This document shows positions 24,763 to 36,779 of a stretch of DNA of 64,000 nucleotides, in pieces. A program made the translations under genes and the position numbers. This DNA is from Pseudeuparius sepicola (Eukaryota; Arthropoda; Insecta; Coleoptera; Anthribidae), in the NCBI GenBank assembly GCA_963920635.1, contig OY987298.1, positions 124,691,735 to 124,755,734 on the forward strand, written 5' to 3'. The stretch's first letter is position 1; the number at the start of each line of letters is the position of its first letter. The notes below the pieces were generated by a model, which saw only the letters and a list, made by a program, of their open reading frames with translations, made no database searches and had not been told where the DNA came from.

Positions 24763-25602
24763 TTATTCAGTTGCTTCTGGGGTACTCCTAGATTGAAGTA
24801 CCTACCTATTGTGAGAGTGAGAATTGTTATTATTTTCATTATTATTTAGACTGCATGTTTTTCTGCTTTCGATCGACTTTGGTTCGAGTCGAGGTCGAGG
24901 CAGAACTCTATCCTATAGTTCAATCGGGAAAAGTCGGCCCTAGCCGCAAATGGCAACAAAGACAAAATAATAGTAATTGCCCCCCTCCCTCGTAAAAGCA
25001 TTCAGTTGCTTCTGGGTACTCGTGTTCGGAGTATTGTGAGGGTGAAAATTATTATTATTGTTATTATCTAGAACACATCGGAACAAATGTATGTGTATAC
25101 AAAGTCAAAGTCTTCTATGTAGCCTCCGCTCTAGTTTCTGTCCAATTCCAATAATTGAAGATCGATCTGCATACATTACTACTCAATGACTCAAACCAAT
25201 GTTTTCATTATTTGCAGTGAATTTTGAGTGATTCTCTTTTTCCTGCTATATCACAAGGCATGCATTCACCTTGATTTATTGTTATCTATAAGTAGAAAAA
25301 GTAAATAAACTCATCATTGCTCATCAAGGGCTCATATCTATATGTAAGAAATTACTTTTTCATCAAGCAGGGATTGACATCATCACCAAAATTTGTTTTT
25401 ATTTTTGTTTGCACTATTAAGGCCGCGGAAGCGATGTTCGCAGCGTTCGCCGAAATATTTGGACTGCCAATTTTATTTACTAATTGTCCTACACTCACTG
25501 TACTTGAGCGAATGCCATCCTAGTTCTATCGGGAAAAATCGTCTCTAGCCGCAAATGTCAACGAAGGCAAAAAAATAATAATTGTCCCCTCCCCCGTAAT
25601 TA
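24763..25602. repeat. Diverged direct repeats, possible LTR remnants
   Basis: Two copies begin ATTCAGTTGCTTCTGGG (about 24764 and 24998) and end with a shared block CCTAGCCGCAAATGGCAAC-type sequence plus a C-run (about 24925-24997 and 25525-25602). The second copy has about 400 bp extra in its middle. They could be nested LTRs linked to the gag fragment at 24110-24572. No primer-binding site is identified. Confidence 0.4.
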
Positions 25603-26185
25603 ATCCGTGGACATACGCAGCTATGATATTGTCAACCAGAGAAAATAAGATCGGGTCCTAACATATTTTTAGACAAATTCGGAAAGTTCATAAACCTCAA
25701 AATTATTGCTAAATAGCTAAATTGCAAATCCAACTTTTCCGTTAATGGCAAATCGAACCATATCGGGCGATTGCCCGCGAAGTGCTGACTCGGTTTCCAC
25801 TAAAGGTTTAAATACCGGTGGTCCGCATTTCGGGGGATCAGTGATCGACGATTGGTTCCAGGCGCTCCGGTTCGTACTGCACTACTCAACTTACACCTCA
25901 ACACCTCAACTCTACTCAACCCTACGGAACGACGATAGAATACTCTTCGGGATGACGACGAGATACTCTGGTTGACAGCCGGTGACTTCCCCCTGGTCGG
26001 CGAGCGAGATGTTGGACCCACCAGTAACAAGCATTGTCCTATAATGTAAGTGTTCCCTATTTCTCCCTTCTGGGAAATGATTCTTTGTCCGTACAAGATT
26101 AAATAAATATTTTTTAAATACGTCCCAATTATTGATTCTACTTCTGATACTCACCCCCGGTCACGATTCCAGTCGTGACAATATA
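25603..26185. other. Non-coding, partly GC-richer sequence
   Basis: A block at about 25740-26060 is richer in G+C than its flanks and ends in an AATAAATA-type signal at about 26100, which might be an LTR or 3' end of a retroelement. No terminal match was found, so this stays unassigned. Confidence 0.25.
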
Positions 26186-27792
26186 CAGGGTGTCTACCTC
26201 GGTGTCTACTGACGGAGGGCCACTTGGAAATATCTCGACAAATATGCATTTTTCGGAGAACTTTATTTGAAAAAAAAATTACCTTTTTGATGGCCCAACT
26301 TCGTGTAAAAACAAATTCGAGATCCATGGCCTACTTTCCGAGAAATTTCTGAAAAACCCGAAAATTGCCGAAACTTCTTTGGTATGTAACTTTTTTATTT
26401 CAAGAGTTATCGAAAAAGTTTCTGAATAGAATCTGTAAGCAAAATTGATTACTTTAAGCCTGCTTTATCATAATTTGGCAAAATGCCGCGGTTTAGGGGG
26501 TGCTCTCTTAGCGCTTAAAAAAAGTTACTCAATTATAGCAGGCCATGGCGTCAAAAAACTACCTATTTTATGCACTTTCGATCGATATATCACAAGCGCT
26601 ACATATCCCAATTTGTTGCGAGAAATCTGCATCTCAGACATTTTTGAAATTTTCTAGTATGCCTTGAAAAACAATAGCAACCAGCTTCTGTCAGTCAATC
26701 AATTGGATCTTTTAAACATTATTGTTTGATAGAAGTTGAAACAATTGATTTAAGAAATAGGTACTTGTATAAAATTAGCATGGCATTTTCAAACGAAGAC
26801 ACATTCAATTTATTTGTAATGTACGTGGAAAGCAACTTTAATTCAACGATAGCGTTAACACAATATCAACATAGATATCCAAACGCCCCTAGTCCAAATA
26901 GAACCATATTTAAAAAGTTATCAAGTAACTTAAAAAATCATCAAATCGGAGATGTGTGTTAGTTGATAACTTTTTAAATATGGTTCTATTTTGACTAGGG
27001 GCGTTTGGATATCTATGTTGATACTGTCGTAACGCTAGCGTTGAATTAAAGTTGCTTTCCTACATTACAAATAAATTGAATTTGTCTTCGTTTGAAAATG
27101 CCATGCTAATTTTATACAAGTACCTATTTCTTGAATCAATTCTTTCAACTTCTATCAAACAATAATGTTTGAAAAATCCAATTGATTGACTGACAGAAGC
27201 TGGTTGCTATTGTTTTTCAAGGCATACTAGAAAATTTCAAAAATGTGGGAGATGCAGATTTCTCGCAACAAATTTCATTTCGACAAAAGATTAAAAAAAT
27301 TAAATCGATAGCGGTAGTTTATTTAAACGAACTTTGAAAGCATTTTGCAAGACATAAATTTTAAATCAGGCTAACGCAAGGGATATGTAGCGCTTGTGAT
27401 ATATCGATCGAAAGTGCATAAAATAGGTAGTTTTTTGACGCCATGGCCTGCTATAATTGAGTAACTTTTTTTAAGCGCTAAGAGAGCACCCCCTAAACCG
27501 CGGCATTTTGCCAAATTATGATAAAGCAGGCTTAAAGTAATCAATTTTGCCTACAGATTCTATTCAGAAACTTTTTCGATAGTTCTTGAAATAAAAAAGT
27601 TACATGCCAAAGAAGTATCCGCAATTGTCGGGTTTTTCAAAAATTTCTTGGAAAGTAGGCCATGGATCTCGAATTTGTTTTTACACAAAGTTGGGCCATC
27701 AAAAAGGTAATTTTATTATTCAAATAAAGTTCTCCAAAAAATGCATATTTGTCGAGATATTTCCAAGTGGCCCTCCGTCAGTAGACACCCTG
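26186..27792. mobile_element. Fold-back mariner-like element with a mirrored transposase N-terminus
   Basis: The tips CAGGGTGTCTAC and its inverse are flanked by TA (26184-26185, 27793-27794). The arms cover nearly the whole element: about 26186-26930 matches about 26965-27792 inverted. The right arm has an extra ~110 bp (27270-27380). The palindrome centre (about 26930-26965) lies in coding sequence, so the start of one transposase gene is present head to head in both arms. Confidence 0.85.
26780..26962 (+). pseudogene. DUF4817-type transposase N-terminus, cut at palindrome centre
   Basis: The frame begins MAFSNEDTFNLFVMYVESNF and continues to a YQHRYPNAPSPNRTIFKK segment, the pattern of the DUF4817 helix-turn-helix that starts many insect mariner-like transposases (compare the start of the 6552-7675 gene). 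It ends at a stop three residues after the palindrome begins to fold back. The inverted copy at about 27140-26965 carries the same start with a frameshift. No catalytic domain is present. Confidence 0.65.
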
Positions 27793-28657
27793 TATAAAAA
27801 AAGAAAAAGAACATATTATGAATACAGGGTGTTCAAAACTAAGCGTAAGCCTGCTAGGGGCGTACGTCACATATCGGACTAAAAAAAGCATTTCCCAAGT
27901 CACGTTGATAGGAACTGGTTGTCTTATTTTTATCCGAGGATTAGGTCCCCAAATGGTTTACGCTTACTTTTGTAACACCATGTATATAATTATTATAGTA
28001 TCTGCATGAAATATTAGCGTTGAAACTTTCACAATAGGTAAATGAAAAGTATGTATACCTTCCCGGTATAATTGTAGAGATAAAAATGACAATGACAATT
28101 TTTTTATTCGCTAAATCAGTGTAAGTAAGTATGTAAAACATCGAAAACCAAAGTTTGAGCTTATAAAATGTTTTAGTAGTTTCACAGCTTTTAATTTTTT
28201 TGAGGTTTTGAGGTCAATTTTCCATGCCATTTTATAGATCGTTTCGTTTAAAATCCTTGGACAAATGAAAGTGTAGTGTATACCTACCTGTCTGTCGATA
28301 TCGATAGCAAAACTCCAGACAATAAACGAAAGCGATATAACCGGCTGTGATTAATTAATGCAAGGGGCCTTTACTACACCACTCCCAAATATATTAGTAT
28401 TTCGACTACAACTTTAATGGACTAGACTACAGCACAATAGGAATGTCGTAGAAATGGATAAAAATACGTCGAGTCCAATCAATAAAACACGACAAATAAT
28501 CAAGAACAGCCCGCCGTTGTGCCTCCCAGTAGAACTTGACGTTTTACACGCGCATGTTTCCAAAGAGCGAACCTCTTGGTTTCGCATTATGCTCGCCTCC
28601 GGTGCCACGTAGTTGGGTTCGAGCACGCGACCAGTCAAATCCAAATGATTCTCCATC
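27793..28657. other. Spacer upstream of the ZIP gene
   Basis: A CAGGGTGTTCAAAACTAAGC tip at about 27825 followed by an inverted-looking GGTGTTACAAAAGTAAGC near 27965-27985 suggests a ~160-bp MITE. The motif TATCGATAG near 28300 resembles a DREF-type promoter element but is not proof of one. No coding exon is recognised. Confidence 0.35.
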
Positions 28658-29812
28658 ATGGATCTCAAAGCCACCAAAGTCGTCGTAGCCCTCTTACTTG
28701 GTTTAATCCGGTTGTTTTTCGGCATGTTACCAGTGAAACTCTACAACATTTTAAGACGTTGGGAAGAGGAAGATGACTCGCATACCTTCATAAATCAAAA
28801 GAGACACATTCAAGTGAATTGTGCCTTGGCTCTGTGCCAATCGTTCGGTGGTGGAGTGCTATTCGCAACATGCTTCCTTCACATGATGCTGGAAGTGTAT
28901 AACTCGGTAGAAGACCTTAAGCGAATTGGAGATCTCCAGACGGATTACCCACTTTCACAGTTAACGATAAGTTTTGGGTTTTTCTTAGTGTATTTCCTAG
29001 AGGAGTTTTCACACTGGTTGATAACAAAAATACCAGACGAACAATTGTGCGTAGATAACAGTGTTGTGTCTCCTAGGAAACCTAGCACGCCTTTGACTCC
29101 TATAAGCAACAAAATAACACCAATACCAGTCGATGATAAAGTCTATATTATAAAACAAGACACAATAGAGAGTAAAGAAGAACTTTTTAATATTGACGAA
29201 AACCACGAAAAAGTCGTATTTGATACTTTGAGCCTCGAGACGAATGTACTAAAAGAAAACGAAAAAAATTCAAGAATTAGCAGCGCTATAACGACTCGAG
29301 AAGAAATGGAAAAAATCATCGAAGGAGAAGTAAAGACTAAGCAACAAATTATGCGATGTATTCTCATAGTATTAGCCTTATCATTCCATGCAATATTCGA
29401 AGGATTAGCCCTAGGATTACAAAAGAACACTGCAAATATCTGGTATCTATTTATAGCAGTATCTGTGCATTCAGCAACGATATTATTCTGTATCGGTCTA
29501 GAAATGTTGCTGGCGAAAACCAAGACCCGTTATATATTCTTCCAGATGCTGTTTCTAGCCCTAGCAAGTCCATTTGGGATTCTATTGGGGCTCTTGGTGA
29601 CTCTTGAGTCTGAAATGGATACCAAAGCTAAATCTTTGTTGGTGGTTGTCTTGGAGGGGCTGTCCGCTGGTACAATTCTGTACATAACGTTCTTTGAAGT
29701 ATTAAATAGAGAAAAAGAGAGAAGGGTGTACAGAATTCCGAGAGCGCTGTGTATACTGGGTGGATTTGCTCTAATGGCGATTTTGCAGTATTTAGAAGAA
29801 GTGAATCATTAA
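28658..29812 (+). CDS. ZIP-family zinc transporter (SLC39A1/A3-like)
   Basis: A 384-residue intact ORF from ATG 28658 to TAA. Eight hydrophobic segments (about residues 7-28, 52-78, 101-122, 231-253, 262-284, 292-315, 326-349, 363-379) with a long hydrophilic loop between the third and fourth are the ZIP fold. The metal-path signature HAIFEGLALG (H244, E248) lies in segment four and HSATILFCIGLE (H271) in segment five; EGLSAG (335-340) is in segment seven. These place it in the ZIPII group with SLC39A1-3. Such proteins bring Zn2+ into the cytosol across the plasma or vesicle membrane. The loop lacks a histidine-rich tract. The gene has no intron in its coding part. Several AATAAA motifs follow at 30005-30036. 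Confidence 0.9.
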   Translation: MDLKATKVVVALLLGLIRLFFGMLPVKLYNILRRWEEEDDSHTFINQKRHIQVNCALALCQSFGGGVLFATCFLHMMLEVYNSVEDLKRIGDLQTDYPLSQLTISFGFFLVYFLEEFSHWLITKIPDEQLCVDNSVVSPRKPSTPLTPISNKITPIPVDDKVYIIKQDTIESKEELFNIDENHEKVVFDTLSLETNVLKENEKNSRISSAITTREEMEKIIEGEVKTKQQIMRCILIVLALSFHAIFEGLALGLQKNTANIWYLFIAVSVHSATILFCIGLEMLLAKTKTRYIFFQMLFLALASPFGILLGLLVTLESEMDTKAKSLLVVVLEGLSAGTILYITFFEVLNREKERRVYRIPRALCILGGFALMAILQYLEEVNH

Positions 29813-30049
29813 GTTAAATATGAGTTCAGATATTATTTTGTTTGTTGCAATAATATGTATATTTTGTGGGCATTTTTAAAGCAGAGATATTGCATGTTCC
29901 TTGTTGATTCAAAGTTTTACAGAAAATATATTAATTTTTATATAAATTATTTTTCTTCCTTAATTTAGTAGGTACACATTACATGCTCATTAGAAAGAAG
30001 TTAAAATAAATAAAAATAAATCAATCAATCAATAAAGTGAGATCTACAA

Positions 30050-31345
30050 TGAGTCCGAACCAAGGACTCGTTAAAGTAAGGGGACCCAGCATTATACATT
30101 CCAAAGTGAGGCCTATTCTTTCCTCATTCTAATTATATTCTAATGGTAACAATGATGTCAAGTATGCAATTTTATTAGAGAATCTATGAATACAGGTAGG
30201 TACCTTGATTGTTAGTAAAAATTAATAATGATTTCCATGATTTCTAAAAATTAGACTTGACAATGTTGTGTCAACAAGGGCAGAATATGGCAACTGCCAA
30301 ATGAATCAAATTTATTTTATAGTTGAAATTTATTTCCAGCAATTATTTCCACGAATTTAAGTAGTAAGTATGGTAAGTATGTATCGATTTTACCCCCACT
30401 TTTAGCTCTCCACAGGTAAGAACGGATGTAGTTGTAGAATATTGGTTACAATCATTTTCAGTGGCGTGTTTCTAGGTTTGTTACCAGGTTGCCCAGTTTC
30501 TCTCGGTGTTGTCTGTATAAACATTTTTTAATTTTATTTATCAAGGGTATCTCACAAACTTAAAATAAACTCGTAGATAAACTCTTTAATAGAGCTGTAT
30601 AAAGACTGTAGATAATAAACTGAAGACCTGACTGAAGCTACCTGCTCAATATTTTAGAATTTACGAAATATGACTTTTGTTTTTAACTATCTATAATACG
30701 TATAACACGTAATGGGAATTGTGGGATTCCTAAAGGCGATACCAGAAAAATCTGGTTGGAATTATCAAGACTACAGGAGGTCTTTATGAAAAAGGGCATT
30801 AATTTGCTCCTATTATTTTCATGCCAGTGATTTTATTAATAAACCTTCAGGCCAAAGGCACTGCATTACCTTTAACTGACACATCTGCGAGTATCTGGAA
30901 ATTAGAAAACTTAAAAATGATCCAGATGTATATGTTGCTGAGTCCACAAGAAAAAGGCAAATGAGTTCAAAGATTATCAACATTTCTTGTTATTAGAACT
31001 ATAACAAGGGGACTTACGTAACTTTCTAAGATTTTTATATATATTTTATAACTCAATTCATTATTTCATAACGAGATAACCAGGTAAATATTCCAAGTCC
31101 TTTTTGCTCTGTAATTTAAGGCAATTCAAATTTAAAACCTGATAGCAGTTGGACCTGGACCGACACTATATAGTGTAATATAGTGTTGGTCCAGGTTAGA
31201 CACTATAACATAAACTTGTTAAGCCCCCTTGTGGTCTCCTTGGAGTCGAAAGAAAACAAACTTCCCCTCAAGGCTTCACTTTTCCTATGCGATAGAAGGC
31301 GATATGCTGGGTCCCCTTATTTTAAAGAATTCCTGGTCCGAACAA
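30050..31345. repeat. Possible non-autonomous element with inverted ends
   Basis: The segment AAGGGGACCCAGCAT-type sequence near 30050-30095 returns inverted at about 31300-31345, with neighbouring TCCGAACC/GGTCCGAA blocks also inverted. The ~1.2 kb between is non-coding. No clear target duplication. It begins just after the ZIP polyadenylation signals. Confidence 0.4.
31153..31197. repeat. Hairpin with 18-bp arms
   Basis: ACCTGGACCGACACTATA is followed 9 bases later by its near-perfect inverse. The arm sequence recurs at 18973-18993 in the CFAP53 intron, so it belongs to a repeated family. It lies inside the 30050-31345 inverted-end region. Confidence 0.55.
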
Positions 31346-34300
31346 AGTAACAAAGGATAAGAAAAGTTGCAAAATTTTGAGAATGAATTTGCGCTTCATT
31401 TGTTCTCTTAATTTTAATCGAGGAAGTACTTTCATGTTTTATTTTAGTTTTCACAAATTACAACAATTTAAAGTCGAAATCATTTTCTAGTCATAACTAG
31501 GTCTAGATTTTGTATTATAGAAGCTCGAAGTATAATATATTATTAGAGTATACACTTTCTAATTGCCAAATATTATTTTTTATTACACGTAGGCACTCTG
31601 GAATATTGCTTTTTGGCCCTTTAATCAATTTCATAATTTATTTGGAAAAAGCAATGTTACATTTGAATGACCATAATAAAAACACTTAGATTAAACCGCT
31701 ATTGGAAAACTTATGCGTATCTATACTAATACAGAGTGGTCAAATAATAATGTAGATCAATATATACCTATATTTTATTTATTTCCCTAAATTTTGCCTT
31801 TCGAACTCCGCCTGGCCTAAGTAAGCATGCTAGAAACAGCACCTGACAAAATTAACCAAATTATCATAAAACGCTCATCAAATTTCGTCAAATTTGATTA
31901 ATGGTAACAATAAGAAAATTACAGTCACAAAAATATCATTTTTTTATTATCAATTAAATGTGCCCCAAGACTTTTAAAATCGGATTTGTTTTGTCAGGGG
32001 GAGGATGAGGGTCCTTTTGAACCAATATGGTAGTTTTTTTTTTATTAAAGTTTACGTTGCACATTTTGTCTATTTTAATTACTTATTATTTTTAATCAAA
32101 TTTCGCTTAAATAAAAAAAACAGTTATAAATTGGATACAGGACGTATCGCACGACCCCTTTCCATTAAAAAAATTATCCAAAATGGCGCCCCTCCGCCAT
32201 CTTGCACCGTTTTTGGCATCTCTATACGCCAAAAAGTAGCATCCATAACCCCATTTATCTCAAACAATTTTGAAAAAAAAAAATCAAATTCGCTCAAAAG
32301 TTAAAAGGGGGAAGGGGTTACTTCATTATATCGGACTGTATAAAAAATACCTAACTGATATTTAGGTAAATCCTAAATTGATAAGAGGTGCATAAGATAG
32401 GTAGTCTAATAAAAGCTATACCTGAACTAAATCTGAAACTGGAATTGATTTTGAACTTCACCTAGGTAGAAACATATTAACTGTTAGCTTGAAATAACTC
32501 CATGTTCGCCAAGCGAGCTTTATGATGATTTCGCATGCACGCTGCAACATATTGCCGACTCTATATCGTGCTCATAACTCCACGTGCTCTAAAATTAGAT
32601 CTATTTTTATCTTTGAAGACATAAACATACCGTTTAAAATTTCCTAAAACTCGTGGGTATAAATCATTCCAAATTTTGCGTGATATGTAGCGGTAACACT
32701 TTAAAATATTCTTTGATTTATTAAACACATTTTAGAACATCCTATATAATATTCTTTTTCTTTATGTGTCATCGACACTTCAAATAAAAGTGTAAAGTAC
32801 CTATAAATTGCTCTTTTTTCAAATTTTTTCTCGACTCCAAGCAAAGATTTCTATGCTCAAAAATGAACTTTCGTTCAAACATATTATGTAGGCACCTATA
32901 TTAAAACTATGTTGTATTATTTATTTCTACGTATATCAACTTTGAAATGTTTGTAAGTTGCATTAAGCAACGCAACAATGTTGACCTTTTAAAATATGTT
33001 CCAATTTGAATTTATTTTATAAACGATCCTATAGAAACATCCAATTGCAATAGTTAGAAACTCTGTCAATTAGTCAGTTCTATCAGTTTCTATTATACAT
33101 CTATTAGAACTTGGATACAGGTATAATATTATTATTATTATTATCCCATGCTGAAATAATTATTGTAGTTTATGCTAATCTTTTATGTGAAATTTTCCAT
33201 ATTTGTAGTCAAACCAAAGGTAAAACAAATCCCGGTGCATTCGCCATAAATACAAAATTTATTTAGATTCAATGTTACCACAGATAAGTTGAGTAAGGGA
33301 AGAAATATTAATAATATGTGCAACAAAACTGACAAAACTACGAACAAATGTGCATTAAAGTTTATAGCTATATATATTTAATCAATGATTTAATTCTCGC
33401 AAGTACAATTACCTCACATGTGAGGTAACCTCACATACTGGACATTATGAATACAGCTTTCTATTTACTGAGAAATCCTTTAACATTTCCTAAATTGTCT
33501 CATTTATACAAAAAACATTATGCCATATACTTATAAAATACTACTGGGCATTAAAAAGCATCAAGCTGCATAGTTTGTAGTGTGCATAATCTCCACTAGA
33601 GGTCGCAATTAGCAGTTTTCCTAAATGGATCAATACCCAGAAAGAAAGTACGTATCAAAGGAAGATGTTCAAAATAATCCTACAAGTGAGTCTCAAATCT
33701 GGCTATTATATTTTTAGACAGTAACCTGTGATTTTGTCAGTTGCAGATATTAATAATTTACCTTCACATGGACACTCAGGTAGATGGGAGGGTGTTAAGG
33801 GAAAGAAGCACATCGGATCATTCCGTTAGAGGATACTTGACAGAGGTAAGTACAATACTTACACATACTTTATTAGTAAACAAAGTATAGGTACCTAGGT
33901 AATGGAAAATACAATACCTGTACCTATACACCACTTATAAGGTGGGGCTTGGGTTTATACACCTTTCTATAAGAATAAGACTAACTTTAAAAATAAGACA
34001 TGAAGTTGGTTTATAAATATAGGGTCTGGAATAGCAACAGCAAATAAGTATCCCTAAAAAACAAAATGTTCTTTCTTCCCACTTTTAAGCTGGTTGTTTT
34101 TAATTTTAGCAGTTCTCTGAGCGGTTCTCTCAAGCTCAGCAGAAAGCTCACTTTTATTTTTTGTTATTATCGAACTAATTACCTACTATCTATTCCTCTT
34201 CTTATTTCGGCTGTATAAACGCTTCCATCTGAAATGAATGTGGTCTCCTGATGATTTTCACATAGCAGGCTAAATTTACCGAACCAACAATAATTTTTAT

Positions 34301-34507
34301 GAAGATCCACTTACGCCTTGGGCGCCTAATAAAGATTTAGAGCATTATTAGAAGATTGGACCCCCTGTACAATTTCCGGTAACTTAAAACAGAATTGATG
34401 GTCTCCCCTGGATTCAACACGAAAAAGTTAATCCATTCATTTATTATTAATTAATTTATGTGAAATTACACATTATTCCTAGTATAAATTCCAATGAAAA
34501 GTTTAAT
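31346..34507. other. Long spacer; no reliable gene
   Basis: AT-rich, with short ORFs lacking domains. A 20-bp perfect palindrome (TTACCTCACATGTGAGGTAA) lies at about 33411-33430. Two possible small exons near 33625-33845 have plausible splice donors but no consistent joint frame. Confidence 0.4.
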
Positions 34508-34687
34508 CGTTGACTGACGTATTATTAAGACTTCTCACGGCTATAGCTTCATATTCTGAAAAGTAGAGGGCGCCTATTGTCAACAATGTATTTTGCATTG
34601 TATTTTGTCTCCGGGAAGCGCATGGTGAGCCAGAGAACTGTCAAACATGACAGCCGTGAGCAGTCTTTATTAATACGTCAGTCAACG
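34508..34687. mobile_element. MITE with 7-bp target duplication
   Basis: The 180-bp element has inverted ends starting CGTTGACTGACGTATTA with a further inverted block CTCACGGCT/AGCCGTGAG. GTTTAAT flanks it at 34501-34507 and 34688-34694. There is no ORF. The duplication length fits hAT-like or related families better than mariner. Confidence 0.75.
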
Positions 34688-34905
34688 GTTTAATGTTAAA
34701 TAATGTTCTAGGCTAATATTATTTCAGTTGGGCTTTCTTTCTGTGTACGAACAAATAAAATATCCGAAGGGAAATATCCGAAAGGAATAATCATCTACAA
34801 GTATCATATACAGATTGTCTATTTTTATACCTATGCAAACCCATAAATTCTTTATTTTTTTGCACATATTCGCCTAAATATTTTTGTTTGAAAGATACTA
34901 AAATC

Positions 34906-34920
34906 CAGGGCCGGCTACGA
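34906..34920 (+). other. hAT-like terminus, partner not found
   Basis: CAGGGCCGGCTACGA resembles a hAT left tip and is close to the tips at 10215 and 11749. No matching right end or duplication was located; a similar inverted motif (CTGGCTACGCCGCTG) at 37865-37879 may be the right end of a related element. Confidence 0.3.
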
Positions 34921-35484
34921 TTTTTTATACCCCCGATTTTCACTAAAACATTTAGCAATGTTATTATTTAAAATCTGACGAGTATTAATCGTAGGACGCC
35001 CAAAAATCCCTAGATACCAAATTTGAATAAAAAATGGACATAGAGAATGCCATATATTTGAGCATTTGAGCATTTGATTAAAGGCATGTGACGAAACAAG
35101 TATGCCATGGAACTGTTTCAAAACAATTGCACGGCCAACAGAACCACTCAGAGTGTTGTTGTGCAAAGATTTAATAAAAAATATGAAGGGAGATTTCTCA
35201 GTGCCATCTTTTAAAAAAATTCAGCAGTTTATGCTGAATTCTTTGATACATTAAACGGGTCAAAAATCGAGTATACCAAAACCGACCCATTATAAACCGA
35301 CGAAGTTCAGATGAGTTAAGGTAGTTTGTGTACCACAACTGGAAACGCATAGAAAATTTATCATCTTAGACAGTGACTTTGTCAAGAAAGTTCCAATAAT
35401 TTAAACCGTTTTTATTTGTTGGTTGACATGTTGCGTTTATTAATATTTGTTGAATAATTACAGAACGCTATTGACCTATATCAT

Positions 35485-35525
35485 TGAGTAAAGGATATAT
35501 TCTATATAGAATATATATCCTTTAG
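35485..35525. repeat. AT-rich hairpin
   Basis: ATTGAGTAAAGGATATA is followed by TTCTATATAGAA, itself palindromic, and then an inverted TATATATCCTTTAGTCAAT. No flanking direct repeat is clear. Confidence 0.5.
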
Positions 35526-36251
35526 TCAATGCCTGTACAAAGTTTCATAAAAATTCAGCCTTTTGAGATAGCCCAGAGAAAAGTAGGTACCATGTATATT
35601 TTAGGCAATTCCATGGCACACTTGACTCACCAGATACTTTCATAAAATTCCTATTTTGTTCAACCTTGGCGTCCTGTAGAATATGGAACTCCCTTTATAT
35701 TTTTTTGTACATAGAGATTTTTGTTGAAACCGGTGACGGAATCTATCAAAATGGTACAAATAAAAAATACATTCTAGATATCGAAGCAAAGAAATCAAAA
35801 TAGGACGGAGTCTAAAAAAAGGAACTGGGGAATGCAGCGATATAAGATTACAGAAAAAAAGTGAAAACATTACCGCAACACATCGAAAAGGTAAAAGCAG
35901 AATTCCAGACACTTCCACCAGCGGAGAAAATTGTAGAAACAATATTGAAATTATAAAAGCATATTTTACCCAAATACTTCCACCCGACGAGAATAACGAA
36001 GATATTTTTAAAGACGCGTCTCGATATTCTACTACCGTCATTAAGGAGTAGGTACTTAGAAGCATATCCGCCAATAGCTCGATCATACATTAAAAAATTG
36101 AATGCACCAGATTCGCCCCAAATTGATAATGTACAGCGTATAGTGATTGTCTTTGGTATAGTATAGCGCAAGCGATTCAAAATTGACTTTGGGACAAAAG
36201 CTTTAGATTTCAATAGGTGACAAAAGATATAAAGGTACCTACCTACCAAAG

Positions 36252-36308
36252 GACTTTTGAATTGATTTTTTATAACAAACCTCTCTAGGTTTGTTATAAA
36301 AAATCAAA
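36252..36308. repeat. Perfect hairpin flanked by a 7-bp direct repeat
   Basis: TTGATTTTTTATAACAAACC and its inverse are separated by a few bases. CAAAGGA occurs at 36247-36253 and 36305-36311, consistent with insertion of about 51 bp. Sequence differs from the hairpins at 39215 and 61287. Confidence 0.5.
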
Positions 36309-36779
36309 GGAGAAATTTTTATTTTTCGAATATTGAAGTCAACAGGTGTTTTGGGGCACGTTTTTGCAATTTCAACGCAAACGGTTGATTTGATCGTTAT
36401 GAAATAAGAGTACCTCTTTGTTGGAGAATGAAAAGATGCACTAAAATGATGGACCTGCAGGACCAAAAAGATAATCTCAAAAAAGTTACGATCCAAAACC
36501 AGCGCAAGTGGCGCCCTCTGTGAGATACGTAGAAATTGACATTTTCAGCTTATTCGCAAAACCCAAAAACATGGCAGTGCCAAATTTCTGTTCTGCAGCT
36601 TGATTATGTTGGGAGATGTAGCCAAAATGCAATTTCAAAAAACAAACTTCAACGCCCTGTATCTCTTAAACAAACAACATTTCTATAAGGCATATTAGCC
36701 TCAATCGTAATATTTTGGCCCAAGATTTATGCGGTTGCACTATGTGCAATTATTAACGACTCACCCTGTATGTGGTCGA

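Noticed and set aside
29143..29523. 126-codon minus-strand ORF opposite the ZIP gene
   Set aside because: Antisense shadow; the plus-strand ZIP frame has clear domains.
33411..33430. Perfect 20-bp palindrome as an operator
   Set aside because: No adjacent gene and a short palindrome can occur by chance in this length of sequence.
33625..33845. Two small exons (ATG at 33625; open segment 33768-33845 with GTAAGT)
   Set aside because: The donors look good but the frames do not join and no domain is recognised.
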